DNA of 64,000 bases from Pseudocercospora fijiensis CIRAD86. Taxonomy: Eukaryota > Ascomycota > Dothideomycetes > Mycosphaerellales > Mycosphaerellaceae. Below, piece after piece: positions 23,801-33,095 of this stretch (positions are counted from its first letter, which is position 1; each line of letters starts with the position of its first letter). The DNA lies in NCBI RefSeq assembly GCF_000340215.1, contig NW_006921532.1, positions 8,933,409-8,997,408 of the forward strand, given 5' to 3'. The position numbers and the translations under genes are program-made. A model generated the notes under the pieces. It did not search any database and had not been told where the DNA came from. It saw only the letters and a program-made list of their open reading frames with translations.

Positions 23801-25225
23801 GCCAAGCCAGGCAAAGAAGATTCCAAAGGCCAAGGGTGCTGCTGAGACCGAGTCTCTCAGCATCTTTGGCAAGAAGGCCAAGGCCAAGGCGAAGAAGCCA
23901 GTCAAGACCTCAAAGAGTCAAACGTCAAAGCCTACGGCGGAAGAGAAGACGCGTAAGGTATCAAACACTGCGCCCACACCTGTGCAGCCAGTCAATACTA
24001 CGGAACCATTGGAGGAGACACCTGATGAACCAAAGCCTCAGACCACAGAAGACTCTGAAGTGGCGCTGCCACAGAAGCCAGAAGGATCTTTCTTGACGAA
24101 TGATGATGCTCCGAAAGGGAGAAACATTTTCGGCAGAGTGACTGATTTTTTATCTTTGGGCTCGCAGTCGGGATCGTCTTTTCAGGAATCGTCACCAAAG
24201 CAGGATGGGTCTGAAGATCAGCAGCTCAGCGTCAAGGCCGCTTCCACCACTGACCAACAGGCTACAGAGCTTGGTCAAACCACTGATCCTGCTGGTCATG
24301 GCCATGCCCATCAGAACGAGCCGGCGTCGGCCAGTAAGGATACAGCAGTCGACGGATCTCAGCTCAAGCCAGAGCCAAGCAAGACCGCAAAGAGCAAGAA
24401 GAGCAAGAGCAATAAGAAGAAGAAAGGCAAGGTCACGATTGATTCGAACGACACAGTTCCAACGAAGACCAAAGCAACCGAAGCAGGATTGGTGCCAAAG
24501 AAGGAGGCTGACAAGGCCGAAATTGTCGAGATGTGCCACCCAGCTTCATGCACTGAGACTAAGAGCCCGATCTACCAGTTTCGGGGCAGTCAGGCCTTGA
24601 ACGGAGAGCATGAGCAGGCATCGCAATCATCGGAGCAGTCGTCATCATCGCCTTTGCACTCGCCAGCGAGAAAGAGCCAACACTTGTTGACTACAGAGTC
24701 AAAGCCTCCCATTCGGCAGCATAAGCGCATTCGCAGCGGCAGGAGCTCTGATGGTTCAAACAGTAGTGATGAGAAGGCTTTGGTGACGCGGAAGGCGAGC
24801 GGTTCAGAACAGAACAAGGTAAGTCCATTTGCGTCTCAGAAGCGATTTCTTGCGATGTCGAGCGTTTCGAATAACCATGAATTTAGGTGCCCAATCAACC
24901 TTTGCTCTTGTTACTGCTCAACAATACTGACTCGGGTGAACAGGATCGAGACGCTGTGCAACAGTCTCTCGGTGCGCGTTTCCCGACTGATCAGGAGTCG
25001 CTGGGTCTTGGAATCACGGACCAGAGTAAAGCCTTAGAGTGGAATCAGGAGATGCCATACGTGTCTGCGCCTCAGAAGCGCATGGTCTCGAACCATGCTA
25101 CGAATGATGAGCCGTCGATTTCCGATGAGGTGAAGCGTGCGATTGAGCGGGGGAAGGAGATGGCTGCCAAGGAGCAGCGCATCAAGAAGGAGAAGCCAGA
25201 AGGTGGCAAGGCAAACGTGAAGTAG
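20760..25225 (+). CDS. Large RRM-like protein, low complexity, function unknown
   Basis: About 1,465 residues in two exons (20760-24818 and 24887-25225). After a run of 13 glycines (residues 7-19) comes a conserved-looking segment (YVLPNCVIASSNRESDIRPY; QVWWSIAIYNFQVRIPLMVD) of a fold I do not recognise. A Pro/Gln/Gly-rich stretch with RGRNS/RGSKS follows. At about residues 540-630 there is an RRM-like unit: KLIVFDVPRDVPEQVLVSFF resembles RNP2 plus helix 1, and PLVYVNFDQ resembles RNP1. The rest is acidic and Lys/Ser-rich, with lysine clusters such as KKGKKNKNKK, and the end is charged (ERGKEMAAKEQRIKKEK). An RNA-binding role is inferred from the RRM-like unit only. The intron acceptor is ambiguous: an in-frame alternative at 24943/24944, with a good pyrimidine tract and TACTGAC, would drop 19 leucine-rich residues. 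Confidence 0.75.
20778..20817. repeat. GGT/GGC run coding polyglycine
   Basis: Trinucleotide run inside the 5' end of the RRM-like gene, coding 13 consecutive glycines; likely length-polymorphic. Confidence 0.8.
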
Positions 25226-25445
25226 TATTACGGCGGCGCTTGGCGTATACCGGCGTTTGGGAGAAGTTGCAAACGGGTCATCAGTTCGGGTGACCACGTT
25301 TGAAGGCGGGCGAACGTGAGTTGCCCTGGCCATCTGCCCTGACTCCAAGAAATCGAATAGAATGGCGCATAGCATGGGTCAAGTGGAATGTGGATTTTCA
25401 TGCGATGGAAAACTCTCAATTGCATTGCACAAAAGCTAACAACAG

Positions 25446-26418
25446 CTATCCACGGCGCCTGGTAGAAGGCGAGTTTCTGGGCTTTTCTGATCCACTGGCC
25501 TTGATTGCACCTGTAGCTTGAGAAATGGCAGCTTTGCCTTTTGGCTCCAGCTTGGTCTGGGTTGTGGCCTTGCTACTTGATGAGTTCCAGTAGTAGACCA
25601 TCTGAAGAGCCAGCACAAGATTGAGCGAGAAACCGGCTAAGAAACCGTACAAAATGAGTTTATCGTCCACCTCTTGGAGAGTCGTGAATACACGAGCGAG
25701 CGAGCCTGCGAGGTAATTGAAGACCTGGACCCAAAAATTCGCGTCAGTAAACGTACACACAAACAAAAATCTCCTTGCTCGTACGCATGTATATGGTAAA
25801 CAAACTCACCGCAAAAGCACTCAACTGTCCCGTCCCGCCCTCCATCGCAATCGTCACAATCTGAGGCAATTTACTCGCAACCCCCAAAATTCCCGCCCCA
25901 GCCTGAAAATACGCCAACATCTTCCCATCCACCACCTGTTCATTCAACAATCCATATCCCGCCGCGACTAATCCTGCAACAAACACGCCTGCCCCAGCTC
26001 CTTTCCCAGAGTACTGCAACACCAGCACAGAAATCGCAACATTCTGAATCGCGATCAATGCGATTTCTCCGTACGTGCTGAACGGGAATTCGTTGCGGAT
26101 GTTGTAGACCAGCGTGATGAGGTAGGACGACGTCTCTAACAAGTAGGAAAGGAAAGAGATCCCTTCGGCGGATTGCGAGTTGAGGAGTTTGAGGAGTTGG
26201 GGGATTTTCACGATGGATGAGGCGGCGATTATTGCGATTCCGAGGGCTTTGGAGATGGCGAGTTTGAGGCAGACTGTGTCGGTGATTGTGAGGTTGTGGA
26301 TTAGAGAGCGGGAGCAGGAGTCGCCGAGGAGTTGGGTTGCGAGGTTTGTTATGGGCGTGGGCAGGTTTTGGGTTATGGGGGTGAGGAATTGGCGGAGGGT
26401 GCTTTCGAGGGATTCCAT
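25446..26418 (-). CDS. Mpdu1-like PQ-loop protein (dolichol-P-mannose utilisation)
   Basis: Endoplasmic-reticulum membrane protein of the MPDU1/Lec35 family, needed for use of dolichol-phosphate mannose and glucose in N-glycan, GPI and O-mannose synthesis. Two exons (26418-25810 and 25724-25446) give 295 residues with about seven hydrophobic helices. PQ-loop 1 is SSIVKIPQLLKLLNSQSAEG; PQ-loop 2 is GVASKLPQIVTI followed by GTGQLSA. Exon 2 begins with the family block FNYLAGSLARVFTTLQEVDD, and the tail is lysine-rich, which could serve ER retention. The ATG at 26418 is the first that keeps the family N-terminus; the open frame upstream lacks family similarity. Its 3' end converges on the RRM-like gene, 220 bp away. 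Confidence 0.9.
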
Positions 26419-26652
26419 TTTCGGTGAGGACGGGAGGATGAGGGAGAGGTCTGTGGAGTGGTGGTGTTGTTGTGGTTGTGGTTGTGACTTGGTAACGCGA
26501 GAGGAGTCTATGTAAGACTCGAGAGAGCTGGAATAGAGCTCGGGACAGGGGTTGATCCGAGACCGAAAGCTTCGTGGCTGCCCCCATTTCCTCTCAAAAT
26601 TCACGTGAGTCTTGCATTCCTTCTCTGACAGAGATTGATATATGCTGCTCAC

Positions 26653-27655
26653 TCACACAAGATTTGCGAAGCCACTTTGCAGCACCTTGCGCCCAGCAAG
26701 CTTGTTTGCACAAGCAAGAGCCCCTGCAACATCCGCCTTCTCAGAAGTTGTGAGCTGGAACAGCATTCCAGCGATGAAGGTATCGCCCGCCCCTACCGTA
26801 TCCACCACCTGCTTCTCCTTGTCCACGAAAGCAGGTTCATGGTGATACATTCCATCACTGGGTCTGATAATTGCCGCACCATCACCTCCCCATGTACAGC
26901 ATAGAAGCCGTGCTTCCTTGAACCGCTCTGCTTGGGCCTGGAGAAAGGACGCAACGTCGGTATATCCGCCTGCCTGGGCCCAGGTTTTCGAGAAAAACAC
27001 CACATCAGCCTCAGATGCCATCGCATCCAATCCGGGCCGAGCTGGCTTTTCCGCCTCGGCACTGGTGAGCACATCTGGGTAGGTCTCCTTGAGCCAACGC
27101 ATGCAACTCACTGAAGTCTCTGGTATCCTGCCTTCGAAATGATACCATGACCTCTCGTTCTTAGCCTTCGTCCGCTGCTTGACCAGATCCTGGAACTCTC
27201 CAAGGCTCATCTCGGCCAGGTCGTTATAATTCACGATTGTCCGAGAGCCGCTTTCGATGCTCCTAATGATGAAGCTGCTTGCTGCTTCAGAGCTAGTTTC
27301 TCTACACAGTGACAAGGAAAGATCCACGTTTGGTGCGAAAGATTCTCTGATGAATTTGGTTGCTGCCGAGTCTGTTTTCGGCAGGGGACAGATGAGGCTG
27401 AGGTCTATGGATCGGCCATTGGGTATAGAGAGCTGCTGCAGTACTTCGAGGCTATTCGCAGCATTACCGCCCCTTCGTTTCTCCAGCGAGTTTGCACGAA
27501 GCTTGTCGTCCTCCGCGGGGTATTTGGAGACACTGATCATCTAGGTCAGTCGCATATCTGTATGCTTTCATCAATACCGTGCGGTACCTTAGTATTGTGT
27601 CAATGTAGCAGGCTCCAACCAGATTCAGACTTGTCACGGGTGGAGAGATATCCAT
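26653..27655 (-). CDS. pfkB-family sugar kinase, ketohexokinase-like
   Basis: Cytosolic carbohydrate kinase of the ribokinase/pfkB superfamily; the pattern is closest to ketohexokinase (fructose to fructose 1-phosphate), but the substrate is inferred. Two exons (27655-27588 and 27532-26653) join in frame to 315 residues. Near the start VGACYIDTIL is followed by SVSKYPAEDDKLRA and the signature RRGGNAANSLEVLQQL. The C-terminal signature VDTVGAGDTFIAGM holds the anion hole and catalytic Asp (about D273). WYHFEGR in the middle also fits ketohexokinase. The ATG at 27655 starts a typical first strand. It lies 234 bp upstream of Mpdu1 on the same strand, with no sign of shared function. Confidence 0.9.
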
Positions 27656-28298
27656 GTCTGTCTGTCTCTTGCGGGGCACTGCCCGTCATCAGGAACCCAA
27701 CTGTATTGCCACCTCTTTGATCAACAACATGAGGGCCGTCTTCGCGATGACGTCAGGGGAAATCGATGCTCAGATTGCCTGCAGAAAGCTTTGAGATTTT
27801 TTACCTTGTGAGCAAAAGTAGTGGTCCGGAAACTTGGATTGGGAACTTGACTCTCCACAACGATGTGATAAGCTACACAGAGATGCATGCATGCAAGCGA
27901 GACAAAACGAGGAAACCGGTGAAGGAGTCTAGACTATATAGCGCGGGATGACATGGGCTGGATTGTCATTGTTACTTGTGCGAATTCTCTCCAACTACGC
28001 CGAGAATCTTGGTTATATGGAAAGCATACTACTTCACAGTTTATACAATCTGGAGCATCTGGAATCCTCCTTCCCTGCTTCAGCTATCAGAATTATGAAT
28101 ACAGAGAAAGAGCACTCTCCTTCACAACTAGTATATTCGCGAATCAAGGCACTGTACATTGCTCGCTTCATGCTTTTTTTGAGATAAAGCTCTTGTATCT
28201 TCATATCACTCGGCACGGGGCGGGAAAAGCAAGTCTTGGTATCGCTGGGGTTCTCGTGTAGTGTAGCATTCGCTGAAAACTTCAGATACTACAAACAA
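27656..28298. other. Intergenic
   Basis: Promoter side of the kinase gene and 3' flank of the HET gene. More AT-rich than its neighbours. No gene seen. Confidence 0.5.
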
Positions 28299-30518
28299 TC
28301 ACACTAAGCGTATTGTTTCCAGCTTCGTTGCTCTCTGTTTGAAGGCATCCGCGGACATTCTAGGATCGTAATTGATTATCTCTCCCGTTTCGCTGTTCTC
28401 GAAATAGTCGACATGTATGGGGTCGTCGGCAGTAATCTGGATTTCTGAGCGGCGCCAGACACGGGGCAGAGGTCCTAGTCGGGGATCGTCCAGATATTCG
28501 TTGCCAGCAGCGTCAACGAAGCGTGCGCTCCATCTCCCTTCTTTCTGCCTGTAATGTACTGTCCAGCCTTCCGGTAAAGGGCCGAGGAGAGCCTCGCCGT
28601 CCATCACACCGTGAACGAAGGCCCAATCGAGAACGCGAAATTGCCGATCGCCACCTTCTGTCTTTCGAATCAAGAGCGGTGTGAAGAACCCGAGGAGCAG
28701 GCATATCTGATCTCCAGCTTGCATGTCGATCGGCCCGAATCCAATGTGTCCTGTATCTGTGGTGAAGAACTTTGTTCGCGTTATGGTGCCCTTCAATTTG
28801 GCGTCTTTGACCAGTAATTTCAATGACTCTTCATCATCAGGCGTCTGCGTGTTTTCAAGCAATGGCCGTGCAAGGTCTTTAAGCTGTGCCAGAGTCGGCC
28901 GATTGATGCGTTCTGGATGACGCTCTTGGGACAGATCTCTTGTCAAGCTCCTCAGCCAAGCATCCCACATTGGCTCTCCAGTCACGTACGTTCCCTCTGA
29001 CAAATTATCTGGCCTGATCTGTCGCAACGTTGCAACAATGCTCTCGTCGTCACTTCCAGCCTTGTTGCTCACCGATTCCACAGTCATAATGATACGGCCT
29101 ACAACGTCAAGGATGTTTGGGGGAGTGTGTTTGATGTATGCGCAGGACATTCCAGCCGCCAGGTAATAGTAGCCTGGAGTAGAGGCACCAGTTGGAAATG
29201 ACCTCCAGTCAGTCACCCACGAGGGCCGTTCAATCTTGTCCAAAGATGAGATCAGAGTCAGCAGATCAAGTCGTCCGGTGAGCTGCATGTATTTGACACT
29301 AATATCCGTGAAGATTTCCAGTAGAGACAGTCCATAATCCGGACGCATCTGCTCCAGTAATTTTGGTCCCAAAAAGGACGAAACGCCATATACTTTATCC
29401 TGAGGATCACTGCAAGTATGTCGACGGGACAGTGCCACTACCTCTCTCAAGAACCACCCTAGTTTACCGTATGCAATGATTCTCTTCATGTATACCGACT
29501 CCTTGACGGAAGCAGGAACGCCTGGTCTGCCATCGAGGGCAACTATAGCACGTCGAAGACAATACCACGAGATCGAGTCAACTCCGCAGTACAACATTGC
29601 ACTTTGATTTGCCAACCCAATTTCTTGGAGGACCCACAGTCGTCTGAACCAGCTCCGAGAGAAAAGGTCTTCAATGGCAGTCCACTGCAATTGGCTATAG
29701 GGCAGCGCTTTCGAGCGATCCCACCAATGTGGCTCCTGTGCTTCAGTAGATCGGTAGATCCATCCGTCTTCTGAACTTTCTACTTGCTGGCCTAGGTATT
29801 GCAAGGTTCCCAATGCAAGATTACTGTTCTCGGTGGAAAGTCCAAGCCATGAAATTACCCTCCATGCCAATGCATAGATATGTCGCATGCGCAGAACCTG
29901 TCGACTTCGCTCCTCAATATTGCCCTGATCGATGCAAATCCCATCGACCCAGAGGGTTCGGCTCTCAGAATAATGCCTTAGATGTCGTAAAGCAGTATCA
30001 AGATTTGCAGTAATTTCCAGCCGGTATCGCGTCAAACCCGTCGGAGTGGCATGGAATACTTCAGCGGTTTGTCGTCTTGACTTGTCCCCCCATGCATAGG
30101 AAAGCGCTTCAAATGCTGGTTCGGTTCCGACAAAATGTGAGATCTCATGGTCTTGCGGCTCGCAGTACTTGATGACCTCTTCATCTTGTTCCAAAGCGGT
30201 ATACCACCAACGGCCTTCAGGCGATTTAAAAGGTCCTCTGTGGCATTGGAAGCCTTCACGAAGCGCTGCGTGGACGTCTTTGTTGGTGTGTGACTTGGGA
30301 GGATCCCAGTCTTCTGTGATGACCAGGGGTACGTGTTCGATCTGGAATCGAACGACATCGTAATAGTTACCGGGTAAGAGGTATATCAGTCGGATCTCAT
30401 TGGCTCGCAGAGCTTTGTAGGTGTACTCCGGAAGCTCATTTGACGAAGCAGACGAGCTTCGGGCCGGACGGTTATCTGCTGAAAACAAACGGCCGAAGCT
30501 TTGTCGCAGTCGATTCAT
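28299..30518 (-). CDS. HET-domain (heterokaryon incompatibility) protein
   Basis: Protein with a HET domain, the module of fungal non-self recognition proteins that can trigger incompatibility cell death; most such genes have no tested role. It is 739 residues from the ATG at 30518. A basic, Ser-rich N-terminus leads into YKALRANEIRLIYLLPG. The HET core spans about residues 136-285: FEALSYAWGD, TALRHLR, LWVDGICIDQGNIEERSRQV and RVISWLG, a good match to the three conserved blocks. The C-terminal half has no NACHT, WD40 or ankyrin pattern that I can see. The frame is open to 30605 without another ATG, and a CTAAC...CACAG sequence just upstream could be the end of an intron, so a short 5' exon may be missing. 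It lies beside a RIP-like island. Confidence 0.9.
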   Translation of the reverse strand: MNRLRQSFGRLFSADNRPARSSSASSNELPEYTYKALRANEIRLIYLLPGNYYDVVRFQIEHVPLVITEDWDPPKSHTNKDVHAALREGFQCHRGPFKSPEGRWWYTALEQDEEVIKYCEPQDHEISHFVGTEPAFEALSYAWGDKSRRQTAEVFHATPTGLTRYRLEITANLDTALRHLRHYSESRTLWVDGICIDQGNIEERSRQVLRMRHIYALAWRVISWLGLSTENSNLALGTLQYLGQQVESSEDGWIYRSTEAQEPHWWDRSKALPYSQLQWTAIEDLFSRSWFRRLWVLQEIGLANQSAMLYCGVDSISWYCLRRAIVALDGRPGVPASVKESVYMKRIIAYGKLGWFLREVVALSRRHTCSDPQDKVYGVSSFLGPKLLEQMRPDYGLSLLEIFTDISVKYMQLTGRLDLLTLISSLDKIERPSWVTDWRSFPTGASTPGYYYLAAGMSCAYIKHTPPNILDVVGRIIMTVESVSNKAGSDDESIVATLRQIRPDNLSEGTYVTGEPMWDAWLRSLTRDLSQERHPERINRPTLAQLKDLARPLLENTQTPDDEESLKLLVKDAKLKGTITRTKFFTTDTGHIGFGPIDMQAGDQICLLLGFFTPLLIRKTEGGDRQFRVLDWAFVHGVMDGEALLGPLPEGWTVHYRQKEGRWSARFVDAAGNEYLDDPRLGPLPRVWRRSEIQITADDPIHVDYFENSETGEIINYDPRMSADAFKQRATKLETIRLV

Positions 30519-31290
30519 CCTTCTTGCGAACTTTCGACCCTTTTTCCGGCTCGAATTGGGCGGAGAGACTGGTTGATGTGTAGCATGTGAAGACGAGCGC
30601 GACAAATTGCGTGCAGCTGTGCCAAGTTAGCGATGAGAGAACGACGGAGGTGCGATGAGTAGCAGGACGCGAGGCTGATGGGAAGTAGATGTATAGCACT
30701 GCCTTGGAGCCTGACGAAGGCAACTACAGAGCTGCACACCTCCGTCATATGGGTGTGGCTCAAGATGAGGGTGGAATGGCGGCCAGGACATACATGTACC
30801 GTCGAGGCTGCGCAAGCCATGCTGTGAAGAAGGATGCATCGCCCTGGTTTAGCGCGCTCTACTGTACCATCGACAGACCCGTCACCCGCGTGTCTTCCTG
30901 CTGTGATGCGCCTTCCGACCCGACCATTCCAGGTCTGCGAGAGATGCCTCGAGGGGAAGGCTGAGCTCAGTGAAGCAGTCTAGATTCCAGCCCTCAAACC
31001 TTATGCATGCTATGCGTTGAGGCACGGCCACCAAGCACGAAGCGCGCGCGCGCGTAAAGCCGTGCAGACAACTGGTGGCGCAGGTACATGCAATGTTCAA
31101 ATCGCATCTGACGGCGACGGCGACGGCGCGGCGGCGTACTGTGCTGTCGAAGTGGGAGGAAGTGAAGTTCGATGAAGGTGGCATGGGCGGGTGTTGCAAC
31201 AGGAGTGCCAAGCCCCGCGCCAAGAGATTCCGGCCAGTATTTATGGCACCGAGCCTGCGCCATCTTTGCGTGCCCTGCCCTATCTCCACT
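30519..31290. other. Intergenic upstream of the HET gene
   Basis: GC-rich unique-looking sequence with no convincing gene; may include HET promoter and leader exon. Composition changes abruptly at about 31,290 where the AT-rich island begins. Confidence 0.45.
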
Positions 31291-31411
31291 TAGACCAGTA
31301 ACAAAGGGTTGTTAGTATAGCTACGTATCTATAACAACTCCGCCACTATAAGCTACTATAGCTAAAATAAGCTCCCGCACATACTATATAATACCCTTTG
31401 TTACTAGTCTA
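31291..31411. repeat. Inverted repeat, 19-bp arms with one C/T mismatch
   Basis: TAGACCAGTAACAAAGGGT at 31291-31309 matches the reverse complement of 31393-31411 except for one C-to-T difference, the type of change RIP makes. The 121-bp unit could be a MITE or nested transposon ends. Confidence 0.7.
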
Positions 31412-31985
31412 ATCCGTTTATATCGGGATTTAGTAAGCGTATATAAATAAAGCGTCCTAAATTTTTTTTTCGAAGAAAGAATACGTAGTACCTAGACCGA
31501 AATTTGAAAATCCGCTACGGTAGCGACCTAGATAAATACTTTATATATACTAATTACTGTTTTTTATTCCTTAAACGATAGCCCTAGTTTAGGAAAATCG
31601 AATATAATCTAAAAACTAAATACGCTCGGCTATATAGAAGGCTACTCCGTACCGCAACGATAAGAATACATACTATTTAGACTATAATTCGAAAAAGTAC
31701 TACTAGTTAGGCCTAGATAATTATATTATCTAGGACTACTACTATATATTATATATTAATTTGTATTCCTCGACGAGTACTTCCTTAGGAGGGGAAATCT
31801 ATATAGATAGCCAAAATGCGATAGAAACGGCCTAGACTAGCGATAGGATCTCTGTATCTAAAGGCTAATAAGCTTACTCTACCACACCTTAGCTATATAC
31901 TATACCACACACCGTGACACATATACCAAAATACTACCTACCTATACACCCTCAAATAATCCTATCTTTGGTCTGGTCTCGAGAT
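31291..31985. mobile_element. AT-rich, RIP-like decayed repeat island
   Basis: Sharp switch to AT-rich sequence full of CTA/TAG and nearly free of TpG. By hand count in 31321-31380 I find about 11 TpA against 5 ApT, and 3 CpA plus 0 TpG against about 7 ApC plus GpT, both in the RIP direction. All frames are broken by stops and no transposase is readable. An inverted repeat marks the left end (31291-31309 with 31393-31411), and a weaker similar sequence (TTTGGTCTGGTCT) lies near 31,968-31,980 at the right. The likely origin is a DNA transposon or MITE inactivated by RIP. Confidence 0.65.
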
Positions 31986-32035
31986 AGTGCACTGCCTGGC
32001 AGCGACTCAACCGTGCACATGTACCACGCTTGAGA

Positions 32036-32782
32036 ATGGCGCCAACATCACGCATTTTTCTCACCCGCCATGCTCAGGCCGAGAGCAACGTCGACCTCGA
32101 CTACAGCAGTATGTCTGCTGAGCACCTCCAATCCATCCGCATACAACACTAATCGACACCAGTCCCCGATGCCCCTTTGACGGCCTTAGGCAAGAAGCAG
32201 GCCGCTTCTCTCGCCCTTCAGATCCCCAAGCTTCAAGAAGAAATCGACCTTGTGCTTTCCTCGCCTCTCAAACGTACATTGCAAACCACAAAATTAGCCT
32301 GGGCCCCGGCGATCCAGCGTCTAGGTGGGCTATCCAAAGTCCTCTGCCTGCCCCAAGCGCAAGAATGCAACGGATGGCCCTGCGACACTGGCTCTTCCAA
32401 AGACACTTTACTAGCAGATCCAGAATTCGCAGAATTCGACCTCTCCCTCCTGACGCCGGACTGGACCTCCAAGCAAGGCTTCTATGCGATCGACATCGTG
32501 AGTCTTCATAAACGTGCACAATGGGTCCGGCAGTTCTTGAGAGATCGACCAGAGAAGAATATCGTTCTGGTCGCGCACGGTGATTTTCTGAGAACCATCA
32601 CGAGAGAAGCAGACCGTTTCTCGACTTATCCTTGGAAGAATGCCGAGTGCAAGGTCTTCTCTTTTGACCCTGGATGGGTGGAGGAAGATGAATGCTATCT
32701 TCGCGAAGAGAAGACAGTAGCCGCTTCCGGCGGTTATGCGCCGACCAGCACTGAGGCAGATCTGTGGCCAGTCGCTCAATAG
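32036..32782 (+). CDS. Histidine phosphatase (phosphoglycerate mutase-like) family protein
   Basis: Member of the histidine-phosphatase superfamily, branch of small fungal phosphoglycerate-mutase-like proteins; probably a cytosolic phosphatase of unknown substrate. Two exons (32036-32108 and 32163-32782) give 230 residues. The catalytic block near the N-terminus is FLTRHAQAESN: RH, the phospho-accepting His, is kept but the usual Gly is Ala, as in many paralogues. LTALGKKQA and LVLSSPLKRTLQT follow (Ser-Pro and Arg of the phosphate pocket), and VLVAHGDFLR carries the second catalytic His. The splice restores IPDAPLTALG in frame. It borders the RIP-like island upstream, and its 3' end faces that of Dna2. 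Confidence 0.88.
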
Positions 32783-33095
32783 GCATGTCTGCTCAGAACA
32801 TGTCTGTGCTAGATGCGCAAAGCAAACGCCAATTGTCGTGAAAGTGGCATGAAAGCCGCTTCGAGCCAAACGTCCATGCATCGAGCGACTTAGAAGATAG
32901 AAGAGTCTATAAAAGAGATAGATATGCGTAGAGGGCCGTGACAGGATTAATGCATTGTCACGAAAGGCCTTTCATGGTCATGCTTCGTGGAGACCAGTAT
33001 TAAACACCATGTCCTACAGTTTGAAACCTGACATGCTCTCCTACCACGATCGATCCAGTGATCATTCAATGCTTCCAACAAGCGGAAAAATTGCG
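32783..33095. other. Intergenic between convergent genes
   Basis: 3' flanks of the histidine-phosphatase gene and Dna2. No gene seen. Confidence 0.5.
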
